Below, piece after piece: positions 27,459 through 35,564 of a DNA stretch of 55,614 nt (position 1 is the stretch's first letter; the number at the start of each line of letters is the position of its first letter). A program made the translations under genes and the position numbers. The stretch is from Rhodospirillaceae bacterium. GTDB lineage: Bacteria; Pseudomonadota; Alphaproteobacteria; Kiloniellales; DSM-21159. Under the pieces are notes generated by a model, which made no database searches, was not told where the DNA came from, and saw only the letters and a program-made list of their open reading frames with translations. The DNA is taken from positions 1 through 55,614 of the forward strand of contig JAJUFM010000005.1 of NCBI GenBank assembly GCA_029265995.1, in the 5' to 3' direction.

Positions 27459-27851
27459 TTGTCAGAGACTCGCCTTCTGGTCGTCGAGGATGAGGCCAAC
27501 ATCGTCGAGGCATTGAGCTATGTGCTTCAGCGAGCTGGCTTCCTCGTGGAGACCGTCAGTGATGGCGACGCCGCTCTGCAGCTGTTGAAGCGCGAACGCT
27601 TCGCGGCGGTCGTGCTCGACATCATGATCCCAGGCATGAACGGCTTCGATATCCTGCGCGCCGTGCGGGCAGACCCGAGGCTTGCCGACTTGCCGATCCT
27701 CGTCCTTACGGCCCGAGGCCAGGCCAAGGACCGTCAGATGGCGGAAGAAATCGGCGCTAGCGCTTTCATCACCAAACCCTTTTCCAACGCCGAGGTGGTC
27801 GAGCGCTTGCGCTCCTTCACTGGCAAATCACAACAGGGGGAAGAAGGATGA
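27459..27851 (+). CDS. Single-domain response regulator (receiver only)
   Basis: This 130-aa CheY-like receiver has no output domain. The acidic pocket is VVEDEA, the phosphoacceptor is D54 (VVLDIMIPGMNG), the conserved threonine is in VLTARG and the conserved lysine is K106 (ITKPF). The start is TTG with GGGAG just upstream; no ATG or GTG is better placed. Its last codons overlap the next gene (ATGA), and the symporter-kinase follows, so it is the likely phosphoryl acceptor of that kinase. With no DNA-binding part, the output must pass to another protein. Confidence 0.92.
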   Translation: MSETRLLVVEDEANIVEALSYVLQRAGFLVETVSDGDAALQLLKRERFAAVVLDIMIPGMNGFDILRAVRADPRLADLPILVLTARGQAKDRQMAEEIGASAFITKPFSNAEVVERLRSFTGKSQQGEEG

Positions 27852-28102
27852 ACGAGCTGGATGGCCGTAATCACGGCGTAAGAGACGCTGCAGTCATCTT
27901 GCCATTTGCGATCGGAGCGTTGCTCTTGCCGCCGCTCATATTGGTTTTTGCGACGCCGAGCCTGTTGGCGGGGATTCCGCTGATCGTACTCTATGTCTAT
28001 GGGGTGTGGGCTCTCGCCGTCATCAGCGCCTTCCTGATAGCCCGGAAACTGGAGCTGCGTGAGCGGGTGGGCGTGGCGGAGGATCCTAGCGGCGTTGGCT
28101 GA
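27848..28102 (+). CDS. Small two-helix membrane protein beside a symporter-kinase
   Basis: This 84-aa protein has two hydrophobic segments: about 14-34 (AAVILPFAIGALLLPPLILVF) and about 40-65 (LAGIPLIVLYVYGVWALAVISAFLIA). A short charged tail KLELRERVGVAEDPSG follows. It starts in an ATGA overlap with the receiver gene and ends in a TGATG overlap with the symporter-kinase. Small two-helix proteins are known partners of some SSS-family transporters (for example DUF4212/DUF485 proteins beside acetate symporters). This one looks analogous, but I cannot assign it to a named family. Confidence 0.75.
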   Translation: MNELDGRNHGVRDAAVILPFAIGALLLPPLILVFATPSLLAGIPLIVLYVYGVWALAVISAFLIARKLELRERVGVAEDPSGVG

Positions 28103-30822
28103 TGCTGCATGCCGACTTCGTTATTGCCAGCTGCCTGATCTACGTCGCGATCCTGTTCAGCGTCGCCTTTGCAGGAGACCGCAAGGCTAGGCGTAATCCG
28201 GGTGGCTGGCTCTCGTCACCGCTGGTCTACACGCTTTCCATCTCGATCTACTGTACCTCGTGGACCTTCTTCGGGGCGGTAGGGACGGCGGCGCGAGATG
28301 GCTTCGATTTTGCGCCCATCTACTTGGGGCCGATGATCGTCTTTACCGGCTGGTGGCTCTTTCTCCGCAAGTTGGTGACGGTGGGGCGGGTTCATCAGAC
28401 CACGTCAATTGCGGATTTCATTTCGGCGCGCTTCGGCAAGCACTCGGGACTAGGGGCCCTCATCACCATCGTGGCGGTCATCGCGACCGCGCCCTATATC
28501 GCGCTCCAACTGAAGGCTCTAACCGACAGCTACCAGGTTCTGACCCATCCTGCAGGCGCAATCGCCGCCTCCAGCACGATCCTGGAGCCGAACTATTCGG
28601 TAGCCTTCTGGCTAGCCGCGGGTCTTTGTTCCTTTGCTATCATCTTCGGGGTTCGCAACCTAAACGTGAATGAGCACCATCACGGCGTCATCGCTGCTAT
28701 TGCGGTGGAAGCTGTGGTTAAGCTTGTGGCTCTCCTGATTGTCGGCCTGTGGGTGGTCATCAGTGTCCGCGGCATTCCGGCCGAGATCTTTGCCAATGCT
28801 CCGGTGAGCCTAATGCGGCCAGCGGACACTTTCGATACCAGATGGGTGACGCTCATCATCCTTTCCGGTATCGCGGTGGTTTGCTTGCCGCGACAGTTCC
28901 AGGTGATGGTCGTAGAAAACTCCAGCGAGCGGCAGATCCGCACGGCCTCATGGTTGTTCCCTCTGTACCTCTTCCTTCTGTGCCTCTTTGTTTTTCCCAT
29001 CGCCATTGCCGGTCTGAACCGCTTGCCGGCGGGTGCGAACCCCGACCTTTACGTTCTGACGCTGCCTCTTCAGGAGGACCGGCCGCTGCTGGCCCTGCTG
29101 GCCTTCATCGGGGGCTTTTCATCGGCTACCTCGATGGTCATCGTCTCATCGATCGCTTTGTCGACGATGATTTCCAACCACATCCTTGTGCCGCTCGCCC
29201 TGCGATTTTCCATCATTCCCACCAATAGCACGCAGAGCGTTCGCCACTTCATCCTGAACACGCGTCGCGCGGCGATTATTTTCATTGTCTTTATCGGTTT
29301 TCTCTACTTTTGGGTGAGCGGCACTTCCGAGGCCTTGGCAGCCATTGGCCTGATTTCCTTCTGCGGCGTAGCGCAATTCATGCCCAGCCTGGTTGGAGGC
29401 CTCTTCTGGCGCCGCGCGAGTGCCTTGGGGGCCTTTGCGGGCATGGCCGTCGGCTTTCTGCTGTGGCTCTACACGCTCTTCCTACCCAGCTTTGGCGGTT
29501 CAGCCATCATGACGGCGGAGGTCATTGCGCAGGGTCCCTTCGGATTGGAATGGCTGAAGCCGCATGCGCTTTTCGGCTTGGCGGGCTTCGACCCTTTGGC
29601 GCACGCCGTGTTCTGGAGCCTCTTCGTCAATACCGCCCTTTTCGTGACGATCTCCCTGATTACGGAGCCGACGCCTCTGCTACGCCTGCAATCCACTCTC
29701 TTCATCGACGTCTTCCGCCGGCAGACGGAGAGCGAGCTGCGGGTCATCCGGCGAACGGCGCGGGTCGGCGACCTGAGGCAGATGGCTGAACGGGTGATCG
29801 GGCCAAGGGACGCGATGGAGCTCTTCTCCAATGTCCCAGCGGGTGAGCGCGCCGTGGTGGCAAGCGATGAACTGCTGGGCCAGGTCGAGCAGCGTCTGGC
29901 CTCGCACATCGGGGCGGCTTCTGCACGCTCCCTCGTATCGCGGGTGGTCACCGACGAAACAGTTAGCGTGCAGGAGCTGAAGAGGCTGGCCAGTGAGGCA
30001 GAGCAGATTCGCGCCTATTCGGAAGAGTTGGAGAGTAAGTCCCGGCAAATTGAGGAGGCCGCCGCGGAACTCGCCTCGGCCAACCGTCGCCTGCGGGAAA
30101 TTGACAAGCAGAAGGACGAGTTTCTAAGCCATATCAGCCACGAGGTGCGCACGCCCATGGCTTCCATTCGCTCCTTCAGCGACATTCTGCTGAGCGAGCC
30201 GAATCTCGAGGAAGAACGCAAGCAGCGGTTCCTGGCGATCATTCAAAAGGAAAGTATCCGCCTGACACGCTTGCTCGACAGCATCCTTCACTTGAATCAA
30301 ATGGAAAAGGGGCAGCCTTACTGGGAAGTCGCGCTTTTTGATCCAGATCGGGCGCTGGATCAGGCGCTCGAAAGCTGTGAAGCGCTGGCAGAATCTTCCG
30401 GGGTGAAACTTCGCCGCGTAAAGCAGGGCCCCCCTGTGCTGGTTCTCGGCAACTCGGACAAGTTGGCGCAAGTCTTCATCAACTTGATTTCCAACGCCAT
30501 CAAGCACAACACTGACGCCCAGCCGTTGGTGATGATCACCAGTGTCAGCGACGAAAGTGCTTACGAAGCGCGCATTGCCGATAACGGACCGGGTATCGCT
30601 GAGGATGATCGCGAACGCATTTTCGGAAAGTTCGAACGTGGCTCCAACGCTGAGCGCGCCGGAGCTGGCCTGGGACTGCCGATCAGCAGACAAATCATAG
30701 AACGTTTCGGCGGCCACCTTACCTTGGCCGCCAGCCGACCCAAGGGGGCAGAGTTTACGGTCCGGCTCAAGGTTGCCCGCGCCCCCTCCGATGTCCTCCC
30801 CCTCCGCCGCTCAGTATCCTGA
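28102..30822 (+). CDS. Sodium/solute symporter-histidine kinase fusion (CrbS-like)
   Basis: This 906-aa sensor has an SSS/PutP-type transporter domain with about 13 hydrophobic segments (about 1-550). A linker and coiled coil follow (about 560-670, EQIRAYSEELESKSRQIEEAAAELASANRRLREID), then HisKA with the phosphoacceptor H680 (FLSHISHEVRTPMASI) and an HATPase domain. The N box is NLISNAIKHN (794-803) and the G boxes are DNGPGIAEDD and GAGLGLPISRQI. Related SSS kinases such as CrbS control acetate utilisation and sense solute through the transporter domain (family knowledge); acetate sensing here is inference. No PAS domain is apparent between transporter and kinase. It is the third gene of a coupled unit with the receiver and the 84-aa protein, 197 bp upstream of ccoN. 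Confidence 0.93.
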   Translation: MLHADFVIASCLIYVAILFSVAFAGDRKARRNPGGWLSSPLVYTLSISIYCTSWTFFGAVGTAARDGFDFAPIYLGPMIVFTGWWLFLRKLVTVGRVHQTTSIADFISARFGKHSGLGALITIVAVIATAPYIALQLKALTDSYQVLTHPAGAIAASSTILEPNYSVAFWLAAGLCSFAIIFGVRNLNVNEHHHGVIAAIAVEAVVKLVALLIVGLWVVISVRGIPAEIFANAPVSLMRPADTFDTRWVTLIILSGIAVVCLPRQFQVMVVENSSERQIRTASWLFPLYLFLLCLFVFPIAIAGLNRLPAGANPDLYVLTLPLQEDRPLLALLAFIGGFSSATSMVIVSSIALSTMISNHILVPLALRFSIIPTNSTQSVRHFILNTRRAAIIFIVFIGFLYFWVSGTSEALAAIGLISFCGVAQFMPSLVGGLFWRRASALGAFAGMAVGFLLWLYTLFLPSFGGSAIMTAEVIAQGPFGLEWLKPHALFGLAGFDPLAHAVFWSLFVNTALFVTISLITEPTPLLRLQSTLFIDVFRRQTESELRVIRRTARVGDLRQMAERVIGPRDAMELFSNVPAGERAVVASDELLGQVEQRLASHIGAASARSLVSRVVTDETVSVQELKRLASEAEQIRAYSEELESKSRQIEEAAAELASANRRLREIDKQKDEFLSHISHEVRTPMASIRSFSDILLSEPNLEEERKQRFLAIIQKESIRLTRLLDSILHLNQMEKGQPYWEVALFDPDRALDQALESCEALAESSGVKLRRVKQGPPVLVLGNSDKLAQVFINLISNAIKHNTDAQPLVMITSVSDESAYEARIADNGPGIAEDDRERIFGKFERGSNAERAGAGLGLPISRQIIERFGGHLTLAASRPKGAEFTVRLKVARAPSDVLPLRRSVS

Positions 30823-30957
30823 AGCTCTTCTTCGACCGATCGCTCTGCCCGACTGCGGCAAGTAGCCCTCATACGGGGTTCTACGAATTGAGCTGATCGG
30901 CCGCTTGCGCCAGAGAAAGACACCAACGGCGAATCAACAACAACGTGAGGATTACCC

Positions 30958-31017
30958 ATGGCGGGGGTTCTTGCGCGCCGGCTGTCCGTCTTTGTCGCCA
31001 GCAGCACGAGGGGTTAG
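30958..31017 (+). CDS. Possible 19-aa leader peptide upstream of ccoN
   Basis: ATG at 30958 opens a 19-codon frame, MAGVLARRLSVFVASSTRG, with GAGG 8 nt upstream. Its TAG ends 2 nt before the ccoN ATG at 31020, and its 3' end carries the ccoN ribosome-binding site (GAGGGG), so translation of the two would be coupled. It may be a control or coupling peptide, or chance. No FNR/FixK box (TTGAT-N4-ATCAA) is visible in this 197-bp gap. Confidence 0.35.
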   Translation: MAGVLARRLSVFVASSTRG

Positions 31018-31019
31018 GG

Positions 31020-32675
31020 ATGGTCGCGCAGCTTACCAGGAACGAGCGACACATAGGTCTCGCTCTTGCCGTCTTCGTCTCGCTTCTCGGTTTGGCGATG
31101 GCAGCGGGCGGCAAGCAGGATCTCTTTGGCATTCATGGGCTGATAGTCTTCGCCTTCGGCGTTGGCTCGGCCTTCCTCTTGATTTCCGGTTTTCACCTTC
31201 CGGAGCCGTCCGACGAGCGGTTGACCCGCTACTACGATGACCCGATCAAGGTGGGCCTGATCTTGTCGATGATCTGGGCCGTGTTCGGCATGTTCATGGG
31301 CGTTTGGGTGGCGGCTCAGCTTGCCTGGCCGGCCCTCAACTTCGACATGGCCTGGACAAGCTTCGGCCGGATCCGACCAGTTCATACGACGGGCGTGATC
31401 TTTGGCTTTGGCGGCAACGCCCTGATCGCGACCTCCTTCCATGTGATGCAGCGCACCTCCCGCGCTCGCATGCCGGATCAGCTCAGTCCCTGGTTCGTGT
31501 TGATCGGGTACAACCTCTTCTGCGTCCTCTCCGTGACCGGCTTCCCGATCGGCATCACCCAGTCGAAGGAGTATGCGGAAGCTGAGTGGTATGCGGACCT
31601 CTGGTTGGTCGTGGTCTGGGTCACCTACCTGGTGCTTTATCTGCGGACACTGGCCCGGCGTCAGGAACCGCACATCTATGTATCCAACTGGTACTTCTTG
31701 GCCTTCATCCTCGTGGTGGCGATGCTGCATATCGTCAATGGCCTGGCTCTGCCGATCTCCCTCGCCTCCGCCAAGAGCTACACGATCTATTCCGGCGTGC
31801 AGGATGCCATGGTGCAGTGGTGGTACGGCCACAACACCGTCGCCTTCTTCCTGACCGCGGGCTTTCTGGGGATGATGTACTACTATCTCCCCACGCGTGC
31901 GGGCCGGCCGATCTATTCCTATCGCTTGTCGATTATCAGCTTCTGGGGGATCACCTTCTTCTATGTGTGGGTGGGATCGCACCACCTGCATTACACCGCG
32001 CTGCCGCACTGGGTGCAGACGCTGGGAATGACCTTTTCGGTAATGCTGCTGGTGCCCTCCTGGGCCTCGGCCGCAAACGCCCTGCTGACGCTGAACGGCG
32101 CCTGGCACAAGGTGCGGACTGACGCGACCTTGCGCTTCATGATGGTGGCCGCGGTCTTCTATGGCCTAAGCACCTTCGAGGGCTCCTTCACCGCAATTCG
32201 AGCAGTCAACTCTCTTTCGCACTACACCGATTGGACCGTGGCTCACGTGCACGCCGGCGCTCTGGGCTGGGTCGCCCTGATTACTTTCGGGTCGATCTAC
32301 GCCGCAGTGCCGCGGCTCTGGAAGACCGGGCAGATGTACTCGCCGCGCCTGGTTGAGGTTCACTTCTGGCTCGCGGTGGCGGGGATCTTTGTCTACGTCT
32401 TCGCGATGTGGAACTCGGGCATCATCCAGGGCCTGATGTGGCGCACCTATAACGAGAACAACGCGCTTGCTTATTCCTTCATCGAGTCTCTTGTTGCGAT
32501 GCACCCCTATTACATCGCGCGGACCTTCGGTGGCCTCCTCTTCCTCTGCGGCGCGGTCGTCGGTTTCTACAACCTCTGGAAGACCATCCAGCTTGCCCCG
32601 CGCGAGCAGGAGGTTCTCCGCGATCAGCCGGCCGCCGTCCTGGCCCGTTCCAGCGCTGTTCAGCCGGGGGAGTAA
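31020..32675 (+). CDS. ccoN: CcoN, cbb3-type cytochrome c oxidase subunit I
   Basis: This catalytic heme-copper subunit of the high-affinity terminal oxidase is 551 aa from the ATG at 31020. Haem and copper ligand histidines are visible in RPVHTTGVIFGFGGNALIATSFHVMQ, WWYGHNTVAFFL, VGSHHLHYTALPHW and DWTVAHVHAGALGW. Two extra hydrophobic segments precede the usual twelve (about 10-30 LALAVFVSLLGLAMAAGG and 37-57 IHGLIVFAFGVGSAFLLISGF), giving about 14. The longer frame from GTG at 30945 has no support. It heads ccoN-O-Q-P with a 6-bp gap to ccoO. Confidence 0.97.
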   Translation: MVAQLTRNERHIGLALAVFVSLLGLAMAAGGKQDLFGIHGLIVFAFGVGSAFLLISGFHLPEPSDERLTRYYDDPIKVGLILSMIWAVFGMFMGVWVAAQLAWPALNFDMAWTSFGRIRPVHTTGVIFGFGGNALIATSFHVMQRTSRARMPDQLSPWFVLIGYNLFCVLSVTGFPIGITQSKEYAEAEWYADLWLVVVWVTYLVLYLRTLARRQEPHIYVSNWYFLAFILVVAMLHIVNGLALPISLASAKSYTIYSGVQDAMVQWWYGHNTVAFFLTAGFLGMMYYYLPTRAGRPIYSYRLSIISFWGITFFYVWVGSHHLHYTALPHWVQTLGMTFSVMLLVPSWASAANALLTLNGAWHKVRTDATLRFMMVAAVFYGLSTFEGSFTAIRAVNSLSHYTDWTVAHVHAGALGWVALITFGSIYAAVPRLWKTGQMYSPRLVEVHFWLAVAGIFVYVFAMWNSGIIQGLMWRTYNENNALAYSFIESLVAMHPYYIARTFGGLLFLCGAVVGFYNLWKTIQLAPREQEVLRDQPAAVLARSSAVQPGE

Positions 32676-32681
32676 GCGCGA

Positions 32682-33428
32682 ATGTTCAAGACACACTACA
32701 GGCTGGAACGTCATTCGATTGCGTTGGCGATTGCGATCATCGTGGTCGCCAGCATCGGTGGCATCGTTGAGATCGCGCCCCTCTTCACCATCGACGAGAC
32801 GGTGGAGGAGGCTCCCGACATGCGCGTTTATACGCCTCTGGAGCTGGCCGGCCGAGACATCTACATGCGCGAGGGATGCTACGCGTGCCACTCGCAGATG
32901 ATCCGTACGCTTCAGGATGAGGTGGAACGCTACGGTCCCTTCTCGCTGGCGGTAGAGTCCCAGTACGACTACCCGATGCTTTGGGGATCAAAGCGCACCG
33001 GTCCGGATCTGGCACGCGTAGGGGGCAAGTACTCTGACCACTGGCACGTCGTTCACCTTAACGATCCGCGTGAAGTGGTGTCGGAGTCGGTGATGCCGGC
33101 TTATCCCTGGCTTCTGCAAAACCGCCTGAAGACAGAGAAGCTCGATCTCCATCTGCGGACGCTACAGAAGCTGGGCACGCCCTATACCGACGAGATGATC
33201 GCGAACGCAGTGGCGGATGCCCAAGGGCAGGCTGCGCCGAATAGCGATCAGGCGTCCGGCGTGGCCGAGCGCTACGGGGAAGACACCAACATCCGCGATT
33301 TTGACGGAAATCCTGACCGCGTGACCGAGATGGATGCGCTGGTGGCGTACCTACAGATCCTGGGCCGTCTGACCGACGCTGCCTACGTCGCCCAGGCTGA
33401 GCCCCAGCCGCAGCCGGTGGAGGAGTGA
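32682..33428 (+). CDS. ccoO: CcoO, cbb3 oxidase mono-haem cytochrome c subunit
   Basis: This 248-aa protein has one N-terminal membrane anchor (about 13-33, ALAIAIIVVASIGGIVEIAPLF) and one periplasmic haem-c site CYACH. The CcoO-specific context EGCYACHSQMIRTLQDEVERYG surrounds it. The later motifs KRTGPDLARVGGKYSDHWHVVHLNDPR and VMPAYPWL include the axial methionine region. CcoO passes electrons from CcoP to the catalytic subunit. Confidence 0.97.
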   Translation: MFKTHYRLERHSIALAIAIIVVASIGGIVEIAPLFTIDETVEEAPDMRVYTPLELAGRDIYMREGCYACHSQMIRTLQDEVERYGPFSLAVESQYDYPMLWGSKRTGPDLARVGGKYSDHWHVVHLNDPREVVSESVMPAYPWLLQNRLKTEKLDLHLRTLQKLGTPYTDEMIANAVADAQGQAAPNSDQASGVAERYGEDTNIRDFDGNPDRVTEMDALVAYLQILGRLTDAAYVAQAEPQPQPVEE

Positions 33429-33429
33429 C

Positions 33430-33600
33430 ATGCCCTTCGAACATGAAACCCTGGTGGCTTTCGCAAAATCCTTCGGACTTTTCTATCTGATCGCCTTGTC
33501 GGTCGCTGCGGGAGTTTATGCGCTTTGGCCATCCAACAAAGCGCGCTTCGACCAGGCTGCGCAGAGCATTCTTGAGGATGAGGATCGGCCATGTCGGTAG
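33430..33600 (+). CDS. ccoQ: CcoQ/FixQ, small cbb3 oxidase subunit
   Basis: A 56-aa protein read directly from the sequence between ccoO and ccoP. It begins MPFEHETLVAFAKSF, has one membrane helix FGLFYLIALSVAAGVYALW and ends with RFDQAAQSILEDEDRPCR. The conserved pattern F-x(3)-W-x-x-N-K-x-x-F-D-x-A-A typical of CcoQ appears as YALWPSNKARFDQAA. CcoQ stabilises the assembled oxidase. It starts 1 bp after the ccoO stop and overlaps the ccoP start by 10 bp. Confidence 0.92.
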   Translation: MPFEHETLVAFAKSFGLFYLIALSVAAGVYALWPSNKARFDQAAQSILEDEDRPCR

Positions 33601-34475
33601 GTGAGCGTGATCCCCATACGGGGCACATGACCACTGGGCACGAGTGGGGGGGCATCAAGGAGCTCAATACGCCCGTTCCCAAGCCGGTCATCTGGTTCCT
33701 CATCGGAACGTTCATCTTCTCCCTGATTTACTGGGTGCTGATGCCGGCCTGGCCGCTGGGTGTGACCTACACGCGCGGATTACTTGGATTGGATCAGCGT
33801 GATGAGGTCATGGTGCGGGTGGCGGAAGGCCAGGCGGCGCGGGCCGATTGGGTGAAAGCCATAGAGGAAGGCAGCTTCGACTCGATACAGGACGATGAGG
33901 TCCTGATGGACGTCGTTCGCGGCACTGGCAGCAGCCTGTTCGGCGACAATTGTGCGGTCTGCCATGGCCTGAACGGTCAGGGCGGCCCCGGTTTCCCGAG
34001 CCTGGCAGCGGGCAGCTGGTTGTGGGGCGGTGAGCCCGAGGACGTGTGGGAAACGATCCGGGTTGGCATCAACTCGGATCACCCGGAAACGCGGATGAGC
34101 GAAATGCTCGCTTTTGGCCGTGATCAGATTCTCGATCGCTCGACCATTCTGGACGTGGTGGCCTACCTGCAGTCGTTGCCAGGAAGTGACGATCCGCAAA
34201 CACCACTCGATCCCGAGGCTGTGGCGCGCGGCGAGGAAACCTTCGCCATGCAGTGCACCGCATGTCACGGCGAAAACGGGCAGGGTGATCCCGCTATGGG
34301 CGCGCCGGATCTGACCGACGATGTCTGGATCTATGGGGGCGACCGGGATTCCCTCTATTGGTCGATCTACCGGGGTCGCAAGGGCCATATGCCGCACTGG
34401 GAAGAGCGCCTGAGTCCGGTCGAGCGCAAGATCCTGACCCTCTACGTGCTCGAGATCGCAAAAGGGAGGGACTGA
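33591..34475 (+). CDS. ccoP: CcoP, cbb3 oxidase di-haem cytochrome c subunit
   Basis: This 294-aa protein has a cytoplasmic head, a single membrane helix (about 25-45, VIWFLIGTFIFSLIYWVLMPAW) and the FixP N-domain sequence ending at about 75. Two haem-c sites are CAVCHGLNGQGG and CTACHGENGQGD, each followed by a methionine-ligand region (RMSEMLAFG and GHMPHWEERL). It receives electrons from soluble cytochrome c. It overlaps ccoQ at its start, and its stop overlaps the next ATG (TGATG). Confidence 0.97.
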   Translation: MSVGERDPHTGHMTTGHEWGGIKELNTPVPKPVIWFLIGTFIFSLIYWVLMPAWPLGVTYTRGLLGLDQRDEVMVRVAEGQAARADWVKAIEEGSFDSIQDDEVLMDVVRGTGSSLFGDNCAVCHGLNGQGGPGFPSLAAGSWLWGGEPEDVWETIRVGINSDHPETRMSEMLAFGRDQILDRSTILDVVAYLQSLPGSDDPQTPLDPEAVARGEETFAMQCTACHGENGQGDPAMGAPDLTDDVWIYGGDRDSLYWSIYRGRKGHMPHWEERLSPVERKILTLYVLEIAKGRD

Positions 34476-34681
34476 TGGGGCGCAAGTCGGTGACCGAGGG
34501 TCGTCGGTGGAAGCCAGGACTGGTCATCGGGTTCATTCTGGCGGCCGTGGTGCTGCTGGCGGTGGGCGCCAATGCGCATCTTGTCCATCTGGCAACAACC
34601 ACCCAGCCCGAGTGCGTGCCGCACCTCAAGTCCATGAACGAAGCCGACGGCGCCTTTCGTGCCGCGAAGTCGGCCTGCTGA
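34475..34681 (+). CDS. 68-aa single-helix membrane protein in the cbb3 operon
   Basis: This small protein begins MGRKSVTEGRRWKPG, with one membrane helix (about 15-35, GLVIGFILAAVVLLAVGANAH) and an outward tail. The tail has H35, H38, C47, H50 and a C-terminal C68 (in GANAHLVHLA, QPECVPHLK and AAKSAC). It starts in a TGATG overlap with ccoP, so it is translated with the oxidase. ccoG or ccoH usually lies in this position. It is not CcoH by sequence, being much shorter and with a different motif. The His/Cys pattern could bind copper or haem, but this is only a suggestion. I do not recognise a named family. Confidence 0.75.
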   Translation: MGRKSVTEGRRWKPGLVIGFILAAVVLLAVGANAHLVHLATTTQPECVPHLKSMNEADGAFRAAKSAC

Positions 34682-34712
34682 GCATAGGTACAGGACCTTA
34701 GAGAGCGAAGAG

Positions 34713-35564
34713 ATGACAAAGCTTCCAGATCCAGTCCCACCCTTGCCCCGCGACAATGGCCTGAAGCGGAACCTGCCTACGTCGGCAGCTTTCGACTGGC
34801 TGTCGGCCGGGTGGCGCGACTTCAAGAACAATTGTGGCGCCAGCCTGGCCTATGGATTCGCGGTTTTTTTGGTCTCGGCGGTTGTGGTCGCAGGTCTGAT
34901 CCTGCTGTCCTACGACTACATCCTGTTTCCGGCCCTCGCCGGCTTTGTGGTCGTAGGCCCAGCCCTCGCCATAGGTCTATACGAGAAGAGCCGGCTGCTG
35001 GCGGCGGGGCAGAGGGTAAGCCTCTCTCGGATGTTGCTGGTCCGGTCGCAATCCGGCGCCCAGGTGCTCTTCACCGGCGTTTTGCTCGCGCTGTTGATGC
35101 TGCTCTGGATGCGCGCAGCCGTGTTGCTCTACGCCCTCTTCTATGGAGTGCAGCCTTTCCCGGGGCTGGACGAAGTTATCGTGACCCTGCTGTCCAGTGC
35201 TTCCGGCTTGGGCTTGATCATCGTCGGGACGTTGGTGGGTGGCCTCTTCGCGGCATTCGCCTTTGCGATCAGCGCCTTTTCGATCCCGATGCTGCTCAAT
35301 GAGCGGACCGACGCCCTGACGGCTATGGGCACGAGCATGGCGATGGTGTGGAACAACCTGCCGGTCATGCTGACCTGGGGCGCCATTGTAGTCGCGCTTT
35401 CCGGCCTTGGCCTGATGACGGGACTGGTCGGCCTGATCGTGATCTTCCCGGTCCTGGGTCATGGCACCTGGCATGCCTACAGGGCAGTGCGGCGCCAGGT
35501 TCACATCGATGAACAGGCGCGCGTGGCCGCTGAGCGGGAAGGCTTTGGAGAGGTTGTCACGTGA
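34713..35564 (+). CDS. DUF2189 membrane protein in the cbb3 operon
   Basis: This integral membrane protein of 283 aa from the ATG at 34713 (GAGAGCGAAGAG upstream) has about six hydrophobic segments. The DUF2189 start is FDWLSAGWRDFKNNCGASLAYGFAVFLVSAVV, and the conserved block GHGTWHAYRAV lies near the end. DUF2189 proteins are often found beside terminal oxidase genes, but their function is not established. The longer frame to 34659 overlaps the 68-aa gene and has no ribosome site. Its stop overlaps the ccoI start. Confidence 0.85.
   Translation: MTKLPDPVPPLPRDNGLKRNLPTSAAFDWLSAGWRDFKNNCGASLAYGFAVFLVSAVVVAGLILLSYDYILFPALAGFVVVGPALAIGLYEKSRLLAAGQRVSLSRMLLVRSQSGAQVLFTGVLLALLMLLWMRAAVLLYALFYGVQPFPGLDEVIVTLLSSASGLGLIIVGTLVGGLFAAFAFAISAFSIPMLLNERTDALTAMGTSMAMVWNNLPVMLTWGAIVVALSGLGLMTGLVGLIVIFPVLGHGTWHAYRAVRRQVHIDEQARVAAEREGFGEVVT

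Noticed and set aside
30823..31019. An FNR/FixK anaerobox before ccoN
   Set aside because: The closest match, TTGAGCTGATCGG, lacks the second half-site of TTGAT-N4-ATCAA.
31014..32108. A 364-residue open frame on the minus strand
   Set aside because: It is antisense to ccoN, whose haem ligands are all present; the translation is rich in H, D and R and not protein-like.
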